Assembly (NCBI GenBank): GCA_002499445.1 | Contig: DALS01000033.1 | Coordinates: 74,188 to 138,187, forward strand | DNA length: 64,000 nucleotides | Origin: Methanosarcina sp. UBA293 | Lineage (GTDB): Archaea > Halobacteriota > Methanosarcinia > Methanosarcinales > Methanosarcinaceae | Direction of reading: 5' to 3' | Shown here: positions 60,579 to 64,000 of the stretch, piece after piece | Numbering within the stretch: the first letter of the stretch is position 1 | How the letters are laid out: every line of letters starts with the position of its first letter | Program-made: the position numbers and the translations under genes | The notes under the pieces: model-generated | Seen by the model: only the letters and a program-made list of their open reading frames with translations | Told to the model about the DNA's origin: nothing | The model's database searches: none

Positions 60579-60600
60579 ATGGAATGCTTTGAGGACCTAC
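60431..60600. repeat. Degenerate tandem repeat of about 58 bp (three units)
   Basis: Units at 60431-60483, 60484-60542 and 60543-60600 begin GTCGGTGGGG/GTCGGATAGTG/GTTGGATTAGG and share GCATTTTC-aACAT-aa-TGCCTttTTGAGAT. A partial fourth starts at 60601. The small ORF at 60579 begins inside the third unit. Confidence 0.5.
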
Positions 60601-60818
60601 CGGATAGAATACATTATCAGTGGGGTTTTGATAAAATGATGTTAGAAAGCTTAAATGAAATTGTAGAAACGATAAAAGGAAAACGAATCTTACGCTCAGA
60701 AAAACTTGTAGAAATGACTCATTGGCTCCACAATCTGGAGTTTCTGGTAGTAAGATTGATGATGTTTGCCATAGGGGTTCACCATCTCTATGTATATACC
60801 ATAAAAACAGTGTTCTGA
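60579..60818 (+). CDS. Possible small protein beginning in a repeat unit
   Basis: A 79-residue open frame from ATG 60579. It is mixed charged and hydrophobic, with LVEMTHWLHNLEFLVVRLMMFAIG (quoted in part: EMTHWLHNLEF) near the C-terminus. No RBS is clear. The start lies inside the third degenerate repeat unit, which weakens the case. No family is recognised. Confidence 0.35.
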   Translation: MECFEDLPDRIHYQWGFDKMMLESLNEIVETIKGKRILRSEKLVEMTHWLHNLEFLVVRLMMFAIGVHHLYVYTIKTVF

Positions 60819-61137
60819 GTTCTAAATCTGAACTAAATCTGAACTCAAAGCATATGCAGATCCGTTTCCGTTTGTATTCGGTTAAGATACGAACTGCGAG
60901 ATGAGATGTTATTATGCTATTTTGAATGGGGCTTGGTAAATTCTAGAGCTCAGCCCTAAATTAACTTTTCTTTTTTGGCGTTTTCTTTATTTTGCCATTT
61001 TGTTTTGCCATTTTATTTTGCCATTTTATTTGCCACTTCATTTTACATTTAAAGCGTATTTGAAGTGTTAATGTATTTCCTGAAGCATATATCCTTTCCA
61101 TTAATTTTAAATTATCCGACAACTTATTGGAAGGCTG
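60819..61137. other. surE upstream region
   Basis: T-rich on the plus strand; it contains a 13-bp tandem repeat at 60990-61040. A TATA box could not be fixed. No other feature is recognised. Confidence 0.35.
60990..61040. repeat. 13-bp tandem repeat (TTTTGCCATTTTA)
   Basis: Units begin at 60990, 61003, 61016 and 61029 (the last is 12 bp). The array ends about 100 bases before the surE start. Confidence 0.65.
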
Positions 61138-61929
61138 ATGGCCCCAAAAATTCTTGTTACTAATGATGATGGTGTTTATTCCACAGGTTTGAAAGCCGCT
61201 TTTGACAGTGTTTCAGATCTTGGAGATGTTACGATTTCGGCTCCTGCTGTCCAGCAAAGCGGAGTCGGGCGCTCGATTTCTATCTTTGAGCCCCTTCGAA
61301 TCACGAAAACGAATGCTGGAGGCATACCTGCTTATTCTGTGGGAGGAACCCCTACAGATGCTGTAATCCTGGGCATTTTCACGATTCTAAAGGAAATGCC
61401 TGACCTGGTGCTTTCTGGTTTTAATATTGGGGAGAATATAAGTACAGATACTATTACTACTTCAGGGACCATTGGAGGAGCTCTTGAAGCTGCAAGCTAC
61501 GGTGTGCCTGCAATTGCCGCCTCCATGCAGGTACTCGATGAAGGATTGAAATTTGATGATCCCAGGGACTACCATAGAGAGCGTTTTGAAACCGGAATAA
61601 AGGTAGTAAATAGAGTTGCTCGGAATGTCTTGAGGCACGGCATGCCGGAAAACGTGGATCTTCTAAACATTAATATTCCCTATCATGCTGAAGAGGATAC
61701 CCCTATAGAGATAACCCGCCTTGCACGAAAAATCTTTAAAACAGATGTCGAGGAGAGACACGACCCAAGGGGCAGACCCTATTACTGGATTGCAGGCGAC
61801 CTGATCCAGGAAGAAAAAGAAGGTACTGATGTGCACGCCATCATGCAGAAAGGACACGTCTCAATCACTCCAATTTCCCTGGATTCAACTGCCAGGGTAG
61901 ATTTTTCAGAAATTGAAAAGTACCTCTAA
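61138..61929 (+). CDS. surE: 5'/3'-nucleotidase SurE
   Basis: SurE removes phosphate from nucleoside monophosphates (and polyphosphate) using a divalent metal. The 263-residue protein has ILVTNDDGVYSTGLKA with the metal Asp pair near residue 9, SGVGRSIS, VGGTPTDAV, LSGFNIGENI and GTIGGALEAASYGVPAIAAS. The ATG is followed by GCCCC; GGAAGG lies 3-8 bases before it. It is the usual archaeal length. Confidence 0.94.
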   Translation: MAPKILVTNDDGVYSTGLKAAFDSVSDLGDVTISAPAVQQSGVGRSISIFEPLRITKTNAGGIPAYSVGGTPTDAVILGIFTILKEMPDLVLSGFNIGENISTDTITTSGTIGGALEAASYGVPAIAASMQVLDEGLKFDDPRDYHRERFETGIKVVNRVARNVLRHGMPENVDLLNINIPYHAEEDTPIEITRLARKIFKTDVEERHDPRGRPYYWIAGDLIQEEKEGTDVHAIMQKGHVSITPISLDSTARVDFSEIEKYL

Positions 61930-62078
61930 AATCAAAAAGTACCTAAGTTTATATTCAGAGTTTAAGAATCTCAAATAAGGGAGTTTAGTGAAAGGCAAAA
62001 ATCAAAGAAGTTTAGTGAACGGAAGTATCAAAAAAAGTTTAATGAGAGACACAAGCCTAAAATAGTTAAAAACATGTA

Positions 62079-63083
62079 TTAACTTTGCTTTTCCCTCTCG
62101 ATTTGTTTTTCAATTTCTTTTGCTAAACTCTCTTCCGTATGGAGATAAAATGAAGCCGGAAGCCCTGTGTTTGAGATCAGATAAAGCAGACTCATGGTTG
62201 TTTTGTTGAGCCCGGGGAAATTGTTTAGTAGTTCGCTCCTGGAAATCCTGACCATTGCATCCAGGGATTTTATTCCAGTAAGGTAGTTTTTTATATCCCT
62301 GTTTTTCTGGCTTTTTTCAAAAATCAGATCTATCCAGGTATTCATTTCATCAATTAGAAGTTCCCTGGTAAGGTCTTCAGGTACAATGTAATTTTTACCT
62401 TTTTCTACATTTCTGAAAAAATCTTTGAAGCTATCGCCCTTTGCAAGAGTGTACACCTTTCCTAGTTTCCCAGAATGAGAGTCGGTTGTCGCAGCAATGC
62501 CTTTTCCGAATTTCTCAGCCAGGGCAATAGTAAGCCCGTTTTTCTGTTTGGGTTCATTCATATTGTATTCCAGTACTGGGAAAAGCCTTGCCAGTCTGGG
62601 TACTGCAGACGGATTCGGTTCACGATGGAATTCAAACCAGAAAGGATGATTGTAAACAAAAGGAAGTTTATGCCGCTTGAGGTACTTGATAAAGCTTTTC
62701 AGATTATGCTCGATTTCCGCAATTTCTCTGAGTTCAAAAAAATTATCCCTGTCAAGTTCGAAAACGTTAATGTGCAGGACATGTCCTGCAAATTCAGGGT
62801 CGTACACACTCATCTCAACCCCTGGAACAAACTTTTCACGGTCCCATCCGAGAATCTCGCATGCTTCCACGGTATCATGGTCCGTAAATGTTACATAATC
62901 CATTCCAAGATTAAGGGCTTTATCATAAAGGCTTTCTGGATGCAGATCTCTCACAGGAAGGACGTCAAAGGAACAGGTTGTATGTACGTGCAGGTCTGCC
63001 CGCTTCCAGCCTTCTTCTATAAGTTCAGCTGCTCGTTCCGGAGTTATCAGCTTCTCCTCGTAATTTCTCGGCCCTCTTCCCAT
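62079..63083 (-). CDS. PHP-domain metal-dependent phosphoesterase
   Basis: PHP proteins hydrolyse phosphate esters with a cluster of metals. The 334-residue protein has ADLHVHTTCSFD near residue 30, DYVTFTDHDTVE near 62, GVEMSV, VYNHPFWF and ATTDSHSGK, the standard PHP ligands. The C-terminal region (about 270-334) is helical and may bind nucleic acid or partners. The substrate is not known; histidinol-phosphatase, nucleoside bisphosphate or RNA roles all occur in the family. No strong RBS is visible at 63083. Confidence 0.88.
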   Translation of the reverse strand: MGRGPRNYEEKLITPERAAELIEEGWKRADLHVHTTCSFDVLPVRDLHPESLYDKALNLGMDYVTFTDHDTVEACEILGWDREKFVPGVEMSVYDPEFAGHVLHINVFELDRDNFFELREIAEIEHNLKSFIKYLKRHKLPFVYNHPFWFEFHREPNPSAVPRLARLFPVLEYNMNEPKQKNGLTIALAEKFGKGIAATTDSHSGKLGKVYTLAKGDSFKDFFRNVEKGKNYIVPEDLTRELLIDEMNTWIDLIFEKSQKNRDIKNYLTGIKSLDAMVRISRSELLNNFPGLNKTTMSLLYLISNTGLPASFYLHTEESLAKEIEKQIEREKQS

Positions 63084-64000
63084 AGGCGTAAAACCCCGTA
63101 CTTTAGATCCTTTAATTATTTTTAATAAGTCTTAAATTTCTCCCCATATAGTATATTCTTTTTTTAGATTAAGGTTTTCCGGAAAAATCTATGTCAGGAT
63201 TCAGGTTTGCAGGCTCTCTCAAGTAAAAACTGCCCGCCCTATTATGTTCATACACTGAAAATTCCAATATTTTCTTAAAAACCTTAATAATTGAAAATTA
63301 GTTTTTTCGGAACGCTAAAAGATTATCCTGGTAATTTTGAAAACAGGTCAGATCAATAAGACGAATTGATTGAAATTAATTGTAATTGATTATTATTGAT
63401 ATCTATAAAAATAGGAAAGAACCTGGTGACCTGCAAACAAAATTTCAAGGAATAAACCAGAAAACTTCTTTCTCGAAACTTAGCTTTCAGGGGAAGAATT
63501 CAGGGAGATGTATTTCACTAATTTGAGAATTAAATGAGAATTAAATAGTTGAGAAGGCAAAATTATACTCAGGATACAAAAATTTGACTTTAAATTTATA
63601 GCAAATTCACTACGTTGCCCAAACAGAATGCGGGTGATAAAGACAAATGGATGTAGAGCCTCGAAAGTCTGGCAGAAGTACATTCTAAAAACAAAACCTC
63701 TTAAAAAGTATTACCTAGCAAGCAAGTTTACGGGTTGCCCTGGATAACAAAGACATTTTATTAAAGTCTTTGAGAAAAACTGTAAGAAAATGAGATTTAC
63801 ACACTTGAGATACAAAGTTCAAGCACAATAACCGCGCTGTTAATTTGGATTAATAAACAGCTACAAGGTCGATGTTATTGATCTTTCAATCAAATGTGTA
63901 AATCCACGTGGATTATATTTTGAATTATCTTTTATTTCTTATGGAAGTAACTCTCAGACTTTCATTTCACTTACTTCTTCAGTGTTTTGACTTGCCTCTT
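63084..64000. other. Gene-free terminal region
   Basis: More than 900 A+T-rich bases to the window edge without a supportable gene. A 67-residue minus-strand frame (63480-63683) is not convincing. A gene may begin just beyond 64000. Confidence 0.35.

Noticed and set aside
63480..63683. A 67-residue minus-strand frame near the end.
   Set aside because: No RBS, unremarkable composition, and no neighbours; not enough evidence for a gene.

Overview
The window comes from a methanogenic archaeon of the genus Methanosarcina or a very close relative. The evidence is a complete eight-gene tetrahydrosarcinapterin S-methyltransferase operon (mtrEDCBAFGH), the ycaO-tfuA pair that thioamidates methyl-coenzyme M reductase, phosphoseryl-tRNA synthetase (sepS), an archaeal class I aldolase of the aroA' type, Hef, Orc1/Cdc6, a thermosome subunit, DUF2341 and PGF-CTERM-like surface proteins, and long A+T-rich intergenic regions. 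No tool was run; family calls rest on motifs read by eye. The species cannot be named from this window alone.

Layout. 1-5.3 kb: mtr operon (+), which couples methyl transfer to coenzyme M to sodium export. 5.3-7.2 kb: a decayed transposase fragment and a ribbon-helix-helix-type unknown protein. 7.3-11.2 kb (-): rtcB RNA ligase, its activator archease, archaetidylinositol-phosphate synthase and a class II aldolase. 11.38-14.72 kb: a tRNA-Thr(UGU) gene and an 88-bp perfect repeat of it lying 3,251 bp downstream. They bracket an A+T-rich island with a tRNA-Leu 3' fragment, trpF, an 11-bp tandem-repeat array, a small orphan ORF, a membrane protein and a YkgJ-like cysteine-cluster protein. 15-24.6 kb: PAS histidine kinase, peroxiredoxin, an HExxH protein, a MoeB/ThiF-type E1 enzyme, and a MoxR ATPase/VWA pair. 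25-33.3 kb: two surface proteins, ADH synthase, dUTPase-family enzyme, iron-sulfur flavoprotein, GNAT acetyltransferase and a MacB-type permease. 33.3-43 kb: P-type ATPase, a secreted PQQ-type quinoprotein, small membrane or zinc-ribbon proteins, ycaO-tfuA, and a lipoprotein/membrane protein pair. 43.3-49.4 kb: four consecutive universal stress proteins, orc1/cdc6 and a thermosome subunit. 49.7-63.1 kb: information-processing genes (sepS with a DUF169 partner, translin, UPF0147, p27-like zinc ribbon, hef, glyS), then surE and a PHP phosphoesterase. The last 0.9 kb has no gene I can support.

The genes form several functional sets: methanogenesis (mtr, ycaO-tfuA), RNA repair and translation (rtcB, archease, glyS, sepS, translin), DNA maintenance (hef, cdc6, dUTPase), stress response (usp cluster, peroxiredoxin, thermosome) and cell surface. 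The strongest candidates for something not yet described are the tRNA-Thr-bracketed island with its 11-bp-phased repeats, the quinoprotein with a perfect 20-bp inverted repeat upstream, and a general excess of short tandem repeats in the intergenic regions (periods 11, 13, 14, 15, 16, 25, 30-33, 37 and about 58 bp).
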